NCBI GenBank assembly: GCA_002722695.1
Contig: PBMS01000003.1
Coordinates: 7,148 to 39,584 of the forward strand
Length of the DNA: 32,437 nucleotides
Direction of reading: 5' to 3'
From: Methanobacteriota archaeon
GTDB lineage: Archaea; Thermoplasmatota; Poseidoniia; Poseidoniales; Poseidoniaceae
Shown here: in pieces, positions 32,108 through 32,437 of the stretch
Layout: every line of letters starts with the position of its first letter
How positions within the stretch are numbered: the stretch's first letter is position 1
Made by a program: the position numbers and the translations under genes
The notes under the pieces: generated by a model
Seen by the model: the letters and a program-made list of their open reading frames with translations, nothing else
Databases searched by the model: none
Told to the model about the DNA's origin: nothing

Positions 32108-32437
32108 TTAATTTCTGAACATCAATTGGGGGGAGAATCCTTCCGATTTCATCTCAGCCATTAGTAGATTCAAGTCTTCTTCACTACCATGTCCAGAATC
32201 ATGACAAACGATTCCAACTCTACGATTTCTTGTGATTTTAGTATTATCGAGTAAACAACGGAAATCGCCTGTCACATAATTTGGCCCTCTGTGTGTTGGA
32301 ATACATACCGGCTTATCCTGTTCGGTTGAACCGCCTTTGAACCAAACAGGACAGGGATGGAATACAAGTTCGTAAATTTCCGTTGGGCCTCATCCTACCT
32401 CGAATAACAACGTGAAGTACATGTCAAACCGTGGATG
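32108..32437 (-). pseudogene. AT-rich degenerate or truncated reading frame running off the window
   Basis: On the minus strand the frame from 32437 to 32108 reads as protein-like sequence with one in-frame TGA (bases 32390-32392). Upstream of the TGA it gives PRFDMYFTLLFEVG. Downstream it gives about 93 residues, including FHPCPVWFKGG, CIPTHRGPNYVTGDF and GIVCHDSGHGSEEDL, before TAA at 32108-32110. No usable start codon lies just after the TGA. The composition is clearly more AT-rich than the rest of the window. The ORF track omits it because no start is present. It is probably the tail of a decayed or interrupted gene of foreign origin. I recognise no family. Confidence 0.4.

Noticed and set aside
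32390-32392. In-frame TGA as selenocysteine or pyrrolysine-type recoding
   Set aside because: No SECIS-like hairpin could be seen, and neighbouring residues show no selenoprotein motif. Decay or sequencing error is more likely.
1-32437. CRISPR arrays, insertion sequences or prophage genes
   Set aside because: No regularly spaced repeats, transposase motifs, terminal inverted repeats or phage structural genes were seen in the window.

Overview
The window reads as a chromosomal fragment of a planktonic euryarchaeon, most likely Marine Group II (Candidatus Poseidoniales, Thermoplasmatota). That placement is inference. It rests on archaeal information and envelope genes (Alba, Bud32, a FlaI/TadA-type pilus ATPase with two FlaJ/TadC-type membrane proteins, an HTH_10/Bat-type regulator) mixed with bacterial-type acyl-CoA genes (three crotonases, 3-hydroxyacyl-CoA dehydrogenase, aldehyde dehydrogenase, a diiron aromatic-CoA oxygenase relative). 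It also rests on dense gene packing, frequent GTG/TTG starts behind GAGGTG-type Shine-Dalgarno sequences, and TATA-type promoters, some apparently leaderless. No species can be named from the sequence alone.

Layout. 1-3.3 kb: end of a surface protein, tRNA-Gly(GCC), alba, an ArsC-type phosphatase/arsenate reductase, a small membrane protein, then an Mrp/Nbp35-type ATPase paired with a DUF971 protein. 3.3-9.5 kb: a PAP2-like membrane enzyme fused to a large ectodomain, bud32, nadA, crcB, an ITPase (rdgB/HAM1 family) and an acidic membrane-anchored protein. 9.5-13.5 kb: a crotonase, an ABC ATPase/permease pair and a small P-loop kinase of UPF0200 type. 13.6-18.7 kb: a compact pilus-type operon (ATPase, two T2SSF proteins, two pilin-like proteins), followed by a convergent 2-phosphoglycerate-kinase-like gene. 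19.4-26.9 kb: a catabolic island with aldehyde dehydrogenase and a PaaG-like isomerase on the plus strand. On the minus strand it has a membrane protein, 3-hydroxyacyl-CoA dehydrogenase, an EamA transporter, an unknown 178-180 aa protein, a BoxB/PaaA-like diiron protein and a Bat-type regulator. 26.9-28.8 kb: class II fructose-1,6-bisphosphatase, moaC and moaE, which with the regulator form a minus-strand run. 28.9-32.0 kb: an FAD-dependent reductase, a crotonase and a class I (FbaB/DeoC-type) aldolase. 32.0-32.4 kb: a visibly AT-richer tail holding a degenerate minus-strand reading frame.

How the parts fit. The 19-27 kb island plausibly oxidises an aromatic or similarly recalcitrant CoA-thioester: ring epoxidation by the diiron protein, isomerisation by the PaaG-like crotonase, aldehyde oxidation, then beta-oxidation by the hydroxyacyl-CoA dehydrogenase and a crotonase. 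The promoter of the oxygenase gene carries two overlapping perfect palindromes just upstream of a TATA box, next to the regulator gene. The aldolase and fructose bisphosphatase would carry carbon on into gluconeogenesis.

The two most unusual observations are these. First, the Mrp ATPase has no cysteine at all; its cluster-binding CxxC loop is replaced by a 36-residue insert that looks like a bacterial Ig-like repeat. Second, the pilus-type operon has two FlaJ/TadC-like proteins with cysteine-pair extracytoplasmic inserts, one about 200 residues long.
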